A DNA stretch of 7,313 nucleotides from Bacillota bacterium (GTDB lineage Bacteria > Bacillota > Clostridia > Clostridiales > Clostridiaceae), in NCBI GenBank assembly GCA_030706065.1, contig JAUZPH010000176.1, forward strand, positions 1 through 7,313, written 5' to 3'. Shown piece by piece: positions 1 through 6,344 of this stretch. A program made the position numbers and the translations under genes. Positions within the stretch are counted from its first letter, which is position 1. Each line of letters starts with the position of its first letter. Below the pieces are notes generated by a model. The model worked only from the letters and a program-made list of their open reading frames with translations. It was not told the DNA's origin and searched no databases.

Positions 1-1
1 C

Positions 2-790
2 TCTACGGCCGGAGACAGTGCAAAGCCTGCAGTTAAGTAAGTTGCACCAAAGGTTCTGTCCGTTGGGGAATCCTATACTGTGGAACTCTCAAATGAACAG
101 GAAGGCGCCAGTTATCAATGGAGAAGCAGTGACAATGCAGTAGCTTCAGTGAATGAGAAAGGACTTGTTAAAGCATTAGCACCGGGAGCAGTAACAATTA
201 CCTGTACAATAACGAAAAACAAAATAATACGTACTTGTACTGCGGAAGTTGTTGTTAAAGCAGCTGTAGATGAGAAAGGTTTTGATTCCCAGGGAAGAAT
301 GGTAGCTAATTTCGGATCACCTAAAGTTGACGGCATAATTGATGAAGTATGGAAGGATGCACCGGTGGTTACACCAAAATATGTATCGGGAAACACTAAT
401 ACATCAGCAGTATTTAGAGCTTTATGGGATGATAAAGGTTTGTATATTCTTGTACAGGTAAAGGATAAAAACTCATCTGCACAATCCCGAACTCCATATA
501 TGCAGGATTCTTTCGAACTCTTTTTAGATGAGAATAACGATAAGACACGTGATTACGGCGTAGATGATTTACATTTTAGAGTAAATTACGAAAATACTCA
601 ATCCATAGATGTTGGAAATGTGGAGAGATTTTATACATATACGAAAATGACGGCTGACGGATATGTAGTAGAATCAAGAGTTGCATTGAAATCCATACCG
701 CAAAATGGAAAGGTACTTGGAATTGAATTGCAGATTAATGATGCAGTCGGAACAGAAAGAGTCGGTACAATTTATCAGCAAACTACTTGA
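2..790 (+). pseudogene. C-terminal fragment of secreted glycan-binding protein (Ig-like + CBM9), probably from a xylanase
   Basis: The frame runs in from the window edge through a Ser/Thr/Ala/Pro linker and meets an in-frame TAA at 38-40. It then continues without interruption as a bacterial Ig-like (BIG2) domain at about 47-262 (YQWRSSDNAVASV, then GLVKALAPGAVTIT) and a CBM9 carbohydrate-binding module from about 299. CBM9 hallmarks are VDGIIDEVWKDAP, ALWDDKGLYILVQVKD, QDSFELFLDENN and the ERVGTI strand. CBM9 modules bind xylan or cellulose chain ends and are usually attached to extracellular GH10 xylanases; the catalytic domain would lie upstream, outside the window. After GTI (about 772) the family normally continues with a Trp-containing strand ending near G-L-L. 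Here the reading changes to YQQTT and stops, so about 20-25 residues are missing, and neither other frame restores them. The GTG at 80 is only the first possible start after the stop and lies inside the Ig-like domain with no convincing ribosome binding site. Domain calls are confident; pseudogene status rests on the TAA plus the lost end. Confidence 0.75.
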
Positions 791-831
791 TGAATCCGCT
801 ATATGTGGCTTAAACAGCTTCATATCACATT

Positions 832-1746
832 TCAATTATTTGTACATACCTTATCCCACTTCATCAGCCATTGAAGCTGCTTCTTTATAAAATCCTGATC
901 CACGCAATTCAAACCCTGGCTTTCCATAATTGTTGCCTGAATATCAAAATGTCGTATAGCAATAAAATTAAATACTGCCCTTATCTCTTCATCACTCATT
1001 GAATAATATCTGCTGTACCCTTTAAGGAAACGTTCCAGCATTATCCGGGTTTTACGATATCCGTCATAAAAATTGGCATCGGATAAGTTAAAATAATCCG
1101 TCTTATCACATAAGGTGGCTGCGTCATAAGCAGCGCTAGCCTTACCGGAAGCATCAAAATCAAAAATTGTTATTTTATGCTTGCTGTCAATCAACATATT
1201 GCCTGTATGCAAATCTCCGTGGCAGAAAGCTTCAGGGAGATTTCTCACACGGTTCCATAATTCATTTCCGTATTCACTGAATTTCCCTTTCTCTTCGCAG
1301 CCCATCCTATCAAGAATGTCTATATATCTATCAATAAAAAATTCTTTTCCATGATGGACAATATTTCCGCTGTACCCTTCCATAATGGAACGCATTTCCC
1401 CAGCCAGTCTGCCAAGGCTCTCCACATCGGTATCAGTGTCCGGTTCGGTTCCCATGATGTATTCATATAAAACACCAACTCGCTGCTCCGTTTCCGAAAC
1501 ATAATAGGGTTCTTCATCAAGCGTATTGATTATACGGGGAACAGGATACCCTTTTCTATGCAGATAATTTATTATCCCGGCAGATTGTATTGCCTGTTCA
1601 GAATAACTTTTTCTGAACATCTTAAATACATATCTTTCACCATTTCCTTCAACTAGATATACTTGTCCAATCATATCTCTGATTAATTCGATATTATCAA
1701 ATTTGCAATGATACTTATTTTGTATTTCTTCCATTAACTTCGCCAT
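832..1746 (-). CDS. APH-family phosphotransferase (aminoglycoside phosphotransferase / homoserine kinase II fold)
   Basis: This is a 304-residue protein with the complete protein-kinase-like APH fold. In the N-lobe, YVFKMFR supplies the likely ATP-binding Lys42. The catalytic loop is HGDLHTGN at residues 176-183, with Asp178 as catalytic base and Asn183 as metal ligand. The DFG-equivalent IFDFD at 194-198 places the Mg-binding Asp at 196. A following Y-D-A-A segment and helical tail match the usual PF01636 C-lobe, and length is normal. Such enzymes transfer the gamma-phosphate of ATP to a hydroxyl of a small molecule (aminoglycosides, choline, homoserine, sugars). The substrate cannot be deduced, and calling it antibiotic resistance would be unjustified. 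The ATG start is preceded by an AAGGGTG-like ribosome binding site about 10 nt upstream. An internal ATG at codon 5 is less well placed. It lies 42 bp downstream of the acetyltransferase gene on the same strand, so co-transcription is likely. It is cytoplasmic, with no signal peptide or membrane segment. Confidence 0.85.
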   Translation of the reverse strand: MAKLMEEIQNKYHCKFDNIELIRDMIGQVYLVEGNGERYVFKMFRKSYSEQAIQSAGIINYLHRKGYPVPRIINTLDEEPYYVSETEQRVGVLYEYIMGTEPDTDTDVESLGRLAGEMRSIMEGYSGNIVHHGKEFFIDRYIDILDRMGCEEKGKFSEYGNELWNRVRNLPEAFCHGDLHTGNMLIDSKHKITIFDFDASGKASAAYDAATLCDKTDYFNLSDANFYDGYRKTRIMLERFLKGYSRYYSMSDEEIRAVFNFIAIRHFDIQATIMESQGLNCVDQDFIKKQLQWLMKWDKVCTNN

Positions 1747-1788
1747 AAAATCAACACACCCTTCAAAACAGCAAACGATAAAATATTT

Positions 1789-2331
1789 CTATATTTTTCG
1801 TTTCACAATTAATTTTTCATATAGCTTAAACCAATCCAATCCGTAGTTTGAAAGTCCCAGATCAACAGTATCAACATATTTATAACCACATTTCTCATAA
1901 AGCTTAACAGCCGGTATATTACCTTCGTAAACATCCAGCCTGATTGCTTTGACTTTTGACTTAAAACCTTGTTCATCGGCAAAATCCAGCAGTGCCCTGC
2001 CTATACCGAATTTCATAAATTCCGGATGAACAACAAAGGTATGTATAACAAAAACCTTTGAATAGTCAGACTCAATTTGCCATGTAACATTATAATAGGC
2101 TGGTTCAGGCTCATGATTTAAAATAATGGAACCGACTATTTTCCCATCATGCCTTGCTGTATAAAGATTACCGTTTTTAACTCCGTCAATTGCATTTTGC
2201 CTTATAGGATATACACCCTTTTTCCATCCGGGATAATTTACTGCCGCTTCAAAATAATCATTTAAATCGTTATAAAGCTTTTCCAATTCATCAATATCAT
2301 TTTCTTTTCCCAATTCAATAACAATCTTCAT
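1789..2331 (-). CDS. GNAT family N-acetyltransferase
   Basis: This is a 180-residue cytoplasmic GNAT-fold protein, predicted to transfer the acetyl group of acetyl-CoA to an amine of an unknown acceptor. The N-terminal alpha-beta unit (residues 1-25) leads into the strand GKIVGSIILNHEPEP (63-77). Beta-4/motif A is VIHTFVVHPEFMKFGIGRALL (95-115 region), in which the K-x-G-x-G-R/A pyrophosphate-binding loop has Gly109 and Gly111. Motif B follows: IRLDVYEGNIPAVKLYEKCGY (130-150 region) with the usual Asn138 and Tyr145. The tail is about 30 residues, as in many clostridial stand-alone GNATs. The start is well supported by GAGAGG eight nt upstream of the only nearby ATG. It precedes the phosphotransferase gene by 42 bp, so the pair is probably one transcript. 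The 117 bp upstream separate it from the SDR gene and contain a hairpin after the SDR stop. I could not identify a convincing promoter there. Confidence 0.88.
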   Translation of the reverse strand: MKIVIELGKENDIDELEKLYNDLNDYFEAAVNYPGWKKGVYPIRQNAIDGVKNGNLYTARHDGKIVGSIILNHEPEPAYYNVTWQIESDYSKVFVIHTFVVHPEFMKFGIGRALLDFADEQGFKSKVKAIRLDVYEGNIPAVKLYEKCGYKYVDTVDLGLSNYGLDWFKLYEKLIVKRKI

Positions 2332-2418
2332 ATGTATTACCTCTCAAACAGACGTGAAATATAAATTTGCTTTATTACAATATCTAACAGGTGTAAAACT
2401 ATTAAAGAACATTCTAAA

Positions 2419-2445
2419 TTAACATATATGTGCAATATATGTTAA
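2419..2445 (-). terminator. Perfect 11-bp AT-rich hairpin just after the SDR stop codon
   Basis: TTAACATATAT and ATATATGTTAA form a perfect inverted repeat around a 5-nt loop. It begins three bases beyond the SDR stop codon. On the minus strand it is followed by only a short TTTAG tract, so as a rho-independent terminator it is weak. It could alternatively be a protein-binding dyad for the acetyltransferase gene downstream. The stem is visible; the function is inferred. Confidence 0.4.
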
Positions 2446-2448
2446 AGC

Positions 2449-3318
2449 TTATTTAGCCATGACTGATTCAATATAATAATCTATCAACTCATATATCCAA
2501 TCCTTTAGATTACTGAACTTAAATCCTAATTTCTCTGCCCTATTTGTATTAATATTGTATTCAGGTTCACAATTGTATGGTGCCTTTTCACCATCTTCCG
2601 AAAAAGCAGCCTCTTTACCTGTTCTCTCTGTAACATAATCCAGTATTTCTCTTATAGAAATGGTATCATGGGAACCTCCATTAATTGGACCTGAATAATC
2701 TTTATCAGCAAGAAAAGCCATAAATGTACCGGCTTCATCTGATCGGATAAAGCCCATCTGGCAATCAATATTATCTATATACATTGGTATTTCTTTTATA
2801 ACATGCTCTACATAAAAACATAACCTTTTCGTATAATCGTCTTTCCCAATAACAAAAGGATATCTCACTGCAATCGCATTTATGTCATTATAATTCTGCC
2901 ATAGTGCACACTCGGCCTGCCTTTTAATTTCATCATATGGAAAATCCATTCTTGAACACCAAATAAGCTTTTTATCTATTGGGTTAAAGTCTTCTTCTTT
3001 TGTATCCCAATGTTTTTCATAAACTGATGTGCTGGACATTAGGATATATTTATTGTATTTTATAACATCCAGTATGTATTTAACATCATTTGAACAATAG
3101 GCGAGGTTATCATATACTACATCAAATAATTTGCCTGATAATGACTTTTTCACGCTATCAGCGTCTGTTCTGTTAAAAATAATTCTGGAAACCTTATCAC
3201 CATAGTTATCTTTTGTAATACCCCTTGTTGCAATTGTTACATTATGTCCCTTCGCCAATAGATCTTTAACAAGATAAATTCCGAAATATCTTGTCCCGCC
3301 TATAATCAAAATGTTCAT
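2449..3318 (-). CDS. Atypical short-chain dehydrogenase/reductase (NAD-dependent epimerase/dehydratase family, SDR_a1-like)
   Basis: This is a 289-residue cytoplasmic Rossmann-fold protein. The N-terminus MNILIIGGTRYFG carries GGxxxxG (Gly7, Gly8, Gly13) instead of the canonical GxxGxxG of extended SDRs. That variant defines the atypical SDR_a1 group, which includes proteins annotated as isoflavone reductase-like, sugar dehydratase-like or CSP41-type RNA-binding. The catalytic elements are present: a serine stretch SSTS (95-98) and Tyr128-x3-Lys132 (YDEIK). RYPFVIG (152-158) corresponds to the R-P-x-x-x-x-G loop of sugar epimerases. The substrate is unknown; a nucleotide sugar or similar metabolite is plausible. 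Start choice: an ATG at 3322-3324 is only 1 nt from the GGGGG ribosome binding site. The ATG at 3316-3318 is 7 nt away and begins directly with the beta-1 strand, so I prefer it. The gene is AT-rich (about 30 percent GC in sampled lines), unlike the exporter operon upstream, and is probably transcribed on its own. Confidence 0.85.
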   Translation of the reverse strand: MNILIIGGTRYFGIYLVKDLLAKGHNVTIATRGITKDNYGDKVSRIIFNRTDADSVKKSLSGKLFDVVYDNLAYCSNDVKYILDVIKYNKYILMSSTSVYEKHWDTKEEDFNPIDKKLIWCSRMDFPYDEIKRQAECALWQNYNDINAIAVRYPFVIGKDDYTKRLCFYVEHVIKEIPMYIDNIDCQMGFIRSDEAGTFMAFLADKDYSGPINGGSHDTISIREILDYVTERTGKEAAFSEDGEKAPYNCEPEYNINTNRAEKLGFKFSNLKDWIYELIDYYIESVMAK

Positions 3319-3325
3319 AAACATA

Positions 3326-3330
3326 CCCCC
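3326..3330 (-). promoter_or_regulatory. Ribosome binding site deciding the SDR start
   Basis: A GGGGG core lies 7 nt before the ATG at 3316-3318 but only 1 nt before the upstream ATG at 3322-3324. This makes the downstream ATG the workable start. Confidence 0.6.
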
Positions 3331-3384
3331 AGGAATTTTATAAATATTTTTATTCGCTACATCCTACAATTGCACTCAAATCCA

Positions 3385-3390
3385 ATTATA
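3385..3390 (-). promoter_or_regulatory. Candidate -10 box for the SDR gene
   Basis: A perfect TATAAT reads on the minus strand about 67 nt upstream of the preferred SDR start, in the 208-bp gap after the exporter operon. No good -35 match sits 16-18 nt upstream, so this is only suggestive. A promoter here would explain separate expression of the SDR gene. Confidence 0.3.
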
Positions 3391-3447
3391 CCAAATAACC
3401 GTTAACTATGCACACTTTGGAAGATATTGAATCTTCACAGATTATTA

Positions 3448-3484
3448 ATATGGAACAATGTAACAGACTTTCTGTGTTCCATAT
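3448..3484. repeat. Perfect 10-bp inverted repeat with a nested small stem downstream of the exporter operon
   Basis: ATATGGAACA (3448-3457) and TGTTCCATAT (3475-3484) are exact reverse complements. Inside them CAGA-CTT-TCTG (3464-3474) can form a second short stem. The structure begins 43 bp after the stop codon of permease 2, where a 3'-end hairpin would be expected, but neither strand has a T-run next to it. It may be an mRNA-stabilising 3' hairpin, a non-canonical terminator or a protein-binding dyad. Confidence 0.5.
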
Positions 3485-3526
3485 ACAAATCAGCTCATAA
3501 TTTACCGCATTTGAATAATATATCTC

Positions 3527-4303
3527 TCATGAACCGGTTGACTTATACCGACTCAAACCAAATCTAAAAAATACATAACTGGGAATCAAAAATAGCAATG
3601 CTGTTACCGGCAGGAACATAAATAGCGTGTTCTGTTCTCTGTCCAACAAATACAATAACGGATAATATTGAAACAAAGCCAGCGGAATCACAAAGGTGAG
3701 AAATTTTAAAACACCATTTCCATACACCGAAAACGGGTATCGGCCAAACTGACGTGCACCATAGGTAAAAATGTTCATAAGTTCCAATCCCTCGATTGTA
3801 AAGAATGAACACGCTGCGTTAATGAGGAATAATCCAAAAAACAAAGCGCCTCCGCAAAGTATCATCAGGCAGAGCGTCAGAACTTTCTCCCAAGTCCACG
3901 GGATTTTGCTGATAGGGATTGCATAGCACAGCACCAATATGGCCTGTACCAGTAAACCAAGCCGTGTGAAATCCATATTAGGCATCAAGACTTGTAATAT
4001 GATGTTTCTCGGCCTGACGAGAGCGCGGTCGAACTCGCCATTACCAAGCATACGAGGAAAAACAGCCAAGCCTCCCCCAAACATTTCCCCCAGTGAAAAA
4101 GCCATCATCACAACCGCGAAGCACAGGAGCACCTGCTCATATGTGAAGTCATCTACGGTGTTAATCCGTGTAAAAATAAAATATAAGCCGAAAAACGCCG
4201 TAAAGGCCGTGATAAACTGTCCCAGTGTGCTTAAAAAGAAAGATACCTTATACTGCATCTGGCTTTTCAGGTTTAAGGCTATCAAATTTAAGTACAGCTT
4301 CAT
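3527..4303 (-). CDS. ABC-2 family exporter permease 2 (PF06182 / COG3694-like)
   Basis: This is a 258-residue integral membrane protein with about six hydrophobic segments, roughly at 21-44, 57-77, 113-130, 140-162, 200-218 and 227-247. Two landmarks of this permease family are present. The cytoplasmic loop GEFDRALVRPRN (89-100) after TM2 is a likely contact with the ATPase. The loop GLELMNIFTYGARQFGRYPFSVYG (172-195 region) precedes the last membrane pair. It is expected to pair with permease 1 as the transmembrane part of an ATP-driven exporter. Start: the ATG at 4301-4303 is 5 nt after AGGGGGG. A TTG six codons earlier lies upstream of that site and is not credible. The ATG follows the TAA of permease 1 by one base, and its ribosome binding site lies inside the end of that gene, indicating translational coupling. 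Last gene of the operon. Substrate unknown. Confidence 0.87.
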   Translation of the reverse strand: MKLYLNLIALNLKSQMQYKVSFFLSTLGQFITAFTAFFGLYFIFTRINTVDDFTYEQVLLCFAVVMMAFSLGEMFGGGLAVFPRMLGNGEFDRALVRPRNIILQVLMPNMDFTRLGLLVQAILVLCYAIPISKIPWTWEKVLTLCLMILCGGALFFGLFLINAACSFFTIEGLELMNIFTYGARQFGRYPFSVYGNGVLKFLTFVIPLALFQYYPLLYLLDREQNTLFMFLPVTALLFLIPSYVFFRFGLSRYKSTGS

Positions 4304-4304
4304 A

Positions 4305-5108
4305 TTATCCCCCCTGTACAATTACTTTTTTCAGTGCCCGGCCCATTGTAAGCTTTCCGATGAGAAACAGAACCGCCAGCCAAAATAATTGAAAAACGAT
4401 ACCCTTCAAGGCATCCAAACCTGCAATATTCCCACTGTATATACGAAGGGGCATATTTTGCATCGCTGCAAAGGGAAGCAGTTGAACAACTGCAAGGACC
4501 GGCGCAGGAAAAAACGGCAAAGGTATTACGCCTCCGGACAAAAATGTTGTGAAAGCAGTTACTATGATTCTAATTCCTCTTTGAGACAGAATGTAGAACA
4601 ACGAAATATACATTAGCATGGCAAAGGCCACAACTACGCACAATGCAAGCACTGTTGACAGCAAAAACAGTAGAAATTGTCCCACAGCAAACGGCAGGGA
4701 CATTCTATACGGCTCCGGCATGATAAACGCCACAAGCAGCGCAGGCAGGCAGTTTAGTATTGTAAACGCCAAACGGTTGGCGGCTGACTGGCAAAACCAG
4801 CGGCCATATAAATCCATTGGGCGGACGAGTTCATAAGCAATGGAGCCGCTTTCAATAGCCGTGTAAATTTCTCCGTCAGAAAACACCACCGAGAACAACA
4901 CTATTAACGTCTGCTGCATCCATAGGTAGGAAACAGTCTGTGAAAACTCCATTGGGAACGCGGCGCTGCCGGTGCGGTAAAGTGCCGAATACGCCAATAC
5001 TTCCATTAGCCCCCATCCGAACCTTGTAATGATGGCGCCAAGCGCCACGGCACGGTACTGCAGGCTATTGATAAATCTTATGCGGAACACTGACATGTAC
5101 ATTTTCAT
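4305..5108 (-). CDS. ABC-2 family exporter permease 1 (PF06182 / COG4587-like)
   Basis: This is a 267-residue integral membrane protein. Hydrophobic segments lie at about 21-41, 60-77, 112-130, 140-172 (probably two crossings), 180-212 and 232-252. The conserved post-TM2 loop reads SGSIAYELVRPMDLYGR (87-103), equivalent to the FDRALVRP loop of permease 2. The motif SGGVIPLPFFP (191-201) near the fifth segment is typical of this half of the pair. It is not a duplicate of permease 2: beyond the L-V-R-P loop the two differ, as expected for a heterodimeric channel. The ATG overlaps the ATPase TGA by 4 bp (ATGA). AAGGAG eight nt upstream, inside the ATPase gene, supports this start and translational coupling. 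Synechocystis systems with this three-gene architecture have been linked to viologen export, but that does not establish a substrate here. Confidence 0.87.
   Translation of the reverse strand: MKMYMSVFRIRFINSLQYRAVALGAIITRFGWGLMEVLAYSALYRTGSAAFPMEFSQTVSYLWMQQTLIVLFSVVFSDGEIYTAIESGSIAYELVRPMDLYGRWFCQSAANRLAFTILNCLPALLVAFIMPEPYRMSLPFAVGQFLLFLLSTVLALCVVVAFAMLMYISLFYILSQRGIRIIVTAFTTFLSGGVIPLPFFPAPVLAVVQLLPFAAMQNMPLRIYSGNIAGLDALKGIVFQLFWLAVLFLIGKLTMGRALKKVIVQGG
4309..4315 (-). promoter_or_regulatory. Ribosome binding site of permease 2, inside the end of permease 1
   Basis: AGGGGGG lies 5 nt upstream of the ATG at 4301-4303 and overlaps the last codons of permease 1. It excludes the upstream TTG start and implies coupled translation. 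Confidence 0.65.
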
Positions 5109-6079
5109 AAGCAGTACTCCTTATAAAGCATGGCGACCATCTCTTCAGTGGTGATGCCCGAAACCGAAACGTCAAGCAGTTCCGTCTGCGCAGCAAGATA
5201 CGCAATGGCATCCGAGACCTGCAATACTGACGGATCAAGTGCCATTACAAGATGTCCTTCCTTCGCTTCGGCAAGTGTCATTCCCACACAAATTTCAGGT
5301 GCTTTTCCGCGGTACTTTATGACAAGTGTCTTGTGCTCCGATACATGCTGTTTCAACTCATCAAGGCTGCCATTGAGCAGTATTCTGCCTTTTCCGATCA
5401 GCAGTATACGCTCGGTCAGTGCCTCAATATCCTGCATATCGTGGGTTGTCAGAATTACTGTTGTGCCGCGTTCGGCGTTCAACTTCTTAATAAACTGTCG
5501 CACAGCGATCTTGGAAACTGCATCAAGTCCGATGGTTGGCTCATCCAGAAACAATATTTTGGGGTTATGCAGCAGTGAAGCGGCGATTTCACAACGCATA
5601 CGCTGACCAAGGCTCAGACTCCGTGCGGGGGTTTTCAATAATTCGTCTAAATCAAGCAGCTCTGCAAGGTCATTTAAATTGTTTTTAAAAAGTTTCTCGT
5701 CAACCTTGTACATGTCGCGAATCAATTCAAAGCTGTCGATAACAGGCACGTCCCACCAAAGTTGGCTCCGTTGACCAAACACAACTCCAATTTCACGGAC
5801 ATGAGCGGCACGCTCTTTCCAAGGTGTACGTCCGTTTATAACGCAGTTTCCGCCATCAGGGGTGAGAACACCACACATAATTTTTATAGTAGTGCTTTTG
5901 CCTGCGCCGTTTGGGCCGATATAACCCACCATTTCACCGTCCCCGATGGTAAAGCTTACATCGTTCAAAGCATGGACAAGCGAATACTCACGGGAAAACA
6001 GCGCTTTCACAGCATTACCTAATCCGGCCTGCCGTTTTGCGACACGGTAGATCTTATTAATGTTTTGAAACTCAATCAC
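5105..6079 (-). CDS. ABC exporter ATP-binding protein (COG4586-like)
   Basis: This is a 324-residue cytoplasmic ATPase that powers the two permeases downstream. All nucleotide-binding motifs are present: Walker A GPNGAGKST (55-63), Q-loop VFGQRSQLWW with Gln103, signature LSLGQRMR (155-162), Walker B ILFLDEPT (175-182) with catalytic Glu180, D-loop GLD (184-186) and switch His213 in TTHD. The signature is LSLGQ rather than LSGGQ, which is common in this exporter class. An insertion before Walker A (about 16-35, A-L-F-S-R-E-Y) and a roughly 90-residue C-terminal extension also fit the COG4586 group better than generic NatA/DrrA proteins. Start: a GTG at 6095-6097 extends the frame by six codons, but AAGGAG lies just inside that extension, 8 nt before the GTG at 6077-6079. 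The shorter form begins M-I-E-F-x-N-I-x-K-x-Y, as typical ABC ATPases do. First gene of the operon. Confidence 0.93.
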   Translation of the reverse strand: MIEFQNINKIYRVAKRQAGLGNAVKALFSREYSLVHALNDVSFTIGDGEMVGYIGPNGAGKSTTIKIMCGVLTPDGGNCVINGRTPWKERAAHVREIGVVFGQRSQLWWDVPVIDSFELIRDMYKVDEKLFKNNLNDLAELLDLDELLKTPARSLSLGQRMRCEIAASLLHNPKILFLDEPTIGLDAVSKIAVRQFIKKLNAERGTTVILTTHDMQDIEALTERILLIGKGRILLNGSLDELKQHVSEHKTLVIKYRGKAPEICVGMTLAEAKEGHLVMALDPSVLQVSDAIAYLAAQTELLDVSVSGITTEEMVAMLYKEYCL

Positions 6080-6087
6080 AAATATTT

Positions 6088-6093
6088 CTCCTT
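6088..6093 (-). promoter_or_regulatory. Ribosome binding site of the exporter ATPase
   Basis: AAGGAG sits 8 nt before the GTG at 6077-6079. It lies downstream of the alternative GTG at 6095-6097, so it sets the shorter start. Confidence 0.75.
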
Positions 6094-6137
6094 CCACAAA
6101 GATAAATAATCTTTCTTCTGAACTGCTCAGTGTAATT

Positions 6138-6179
6138 AGGTTTTCATTTTCTATATAGCTGTAAAATAACCTGAAACCT
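6138..6179 (-). promoter_or_regulatory. Possible leader hairpin in the exporter 5' untranslated region
   Basis: In the minus-strand transcript AGGUUU (6174-6179 end) can pair with AAACCU (near 6138-6143), and AUUUU with AAAAU inside it. This leaves an internal loop and a 12-nt apical loop. The structure is weak and matches no riboswitch class I recognise, so it could be chance in AT-rich DNA. Confidence 0.2.
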
Positions 6180-6182
6180 CCA

Positions 6183-6205
6183 AAAATAAATTCTAGAATT
6201 ATTTT
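6183..6205. repeat. Operator-like palindrome upstream of the exporter operon
   Basis: A perfect 12-bp palindrome AATTCTAGAATT (6189-6200) is extended by AAAATAA/TTATTTT arms with one extra A on the left, giving an almost continuous 23-bp dyad. It has no loop, so a DNA-binding site for a dimeric regulator is more likely than an RNA hairpin. It lies about 105 bp before the ATPase start and downstream of the candidate promoter, where a repressor could act as a roadblock. No regulator gene is present in the window. Confidence 0.4.
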
Positions 6206-6243
6206 ACTTTAGATAGAGAAAAAAGAAAAATAAATGGATATGC

Positions 6244-6271
6244 ATTATATACTTTCTTAAAAGAAACCCAA
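6244..6271 (-). promoter_or_regulatory. Candidate promoter of the exporter operon with a dyad in its spacer
   Basis: On the minus strand there is a perfect -10 TATAAT (6244-6249) with a weak -35 TTGGGT (6266-6271) 16 nt away. The spacer contains the dyad TTTCTT-AA-AAGAAA (6253-6266), whose position between the boxes suits a repressor or a MerR-type regulator. Transcription would begin near 6237, giving a leader of about 158 nt. The poor -35 keeps confidence modest. Confidence 0.35.
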
Positions 6272-6309
6272 ACTCTTTTACTCATTTTCTCAGCTTTCCC
6301 AAATAAAGC

Positions 6310-6338
6310 TTGACAATCCAGCACTTTTGATTTATGTT
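6310..6338 (+). promoter_or_regulatory. Plus-strand promoter pointing away from the exporter operon
   Basis: A consensus -35 TTGACA (6310-6315) is followed after 17 nt by TATGTT (6333-6338), a 4/6 match to the -10 consensus. The AT-rich segment beyond it offers alternative -10 boxes. TCCAGC (6317-6322) and GCTGGA (6354-6359) form an inverted repeat around the -10 region. Downstream there is only a very short frame and then a terminator about 80 bp further on. Confidence 0.45.
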
Positions 6339-6344
6339 ATATAT

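Noticed and set aside
115..396. 93-codon minus-strand frame opposite the Ig-like/CBM9 region
   Set aside because: It lies antisense to clearly recognisable domains, has no ribosome binding site and no family-like motifs.
705..890. 61-codon plus-strand frame crossing the end of the CBM9 fragment
   Set aside because: Considered as a frameshifted continuation of CBM9, but it lacks the Trp-containing strand and runs into the 3' end of the phosphotransferase gene.
3939..4388. 149-codon plus-strand frame over the two permease genes
   Set aside because: Antisense to two coherent membrane proteins, with composition typical of a complementary-strand shadow and no start signal.
5130..5606. Ser-rich 158-codon plus-strand frame opposite the ATPase
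   Set aside because: It is the complement of ATPase codons that include the signature, Walker B and switch motifs, and has no translation signal of its own.
6080..6240. Riboswitch or T-box in the exporter leader
   Set aside because: The roughly 158-nt leader has no conserved T-box or riboswitch core that I recognise and no terminator/antiterminator pair before the ATPase.
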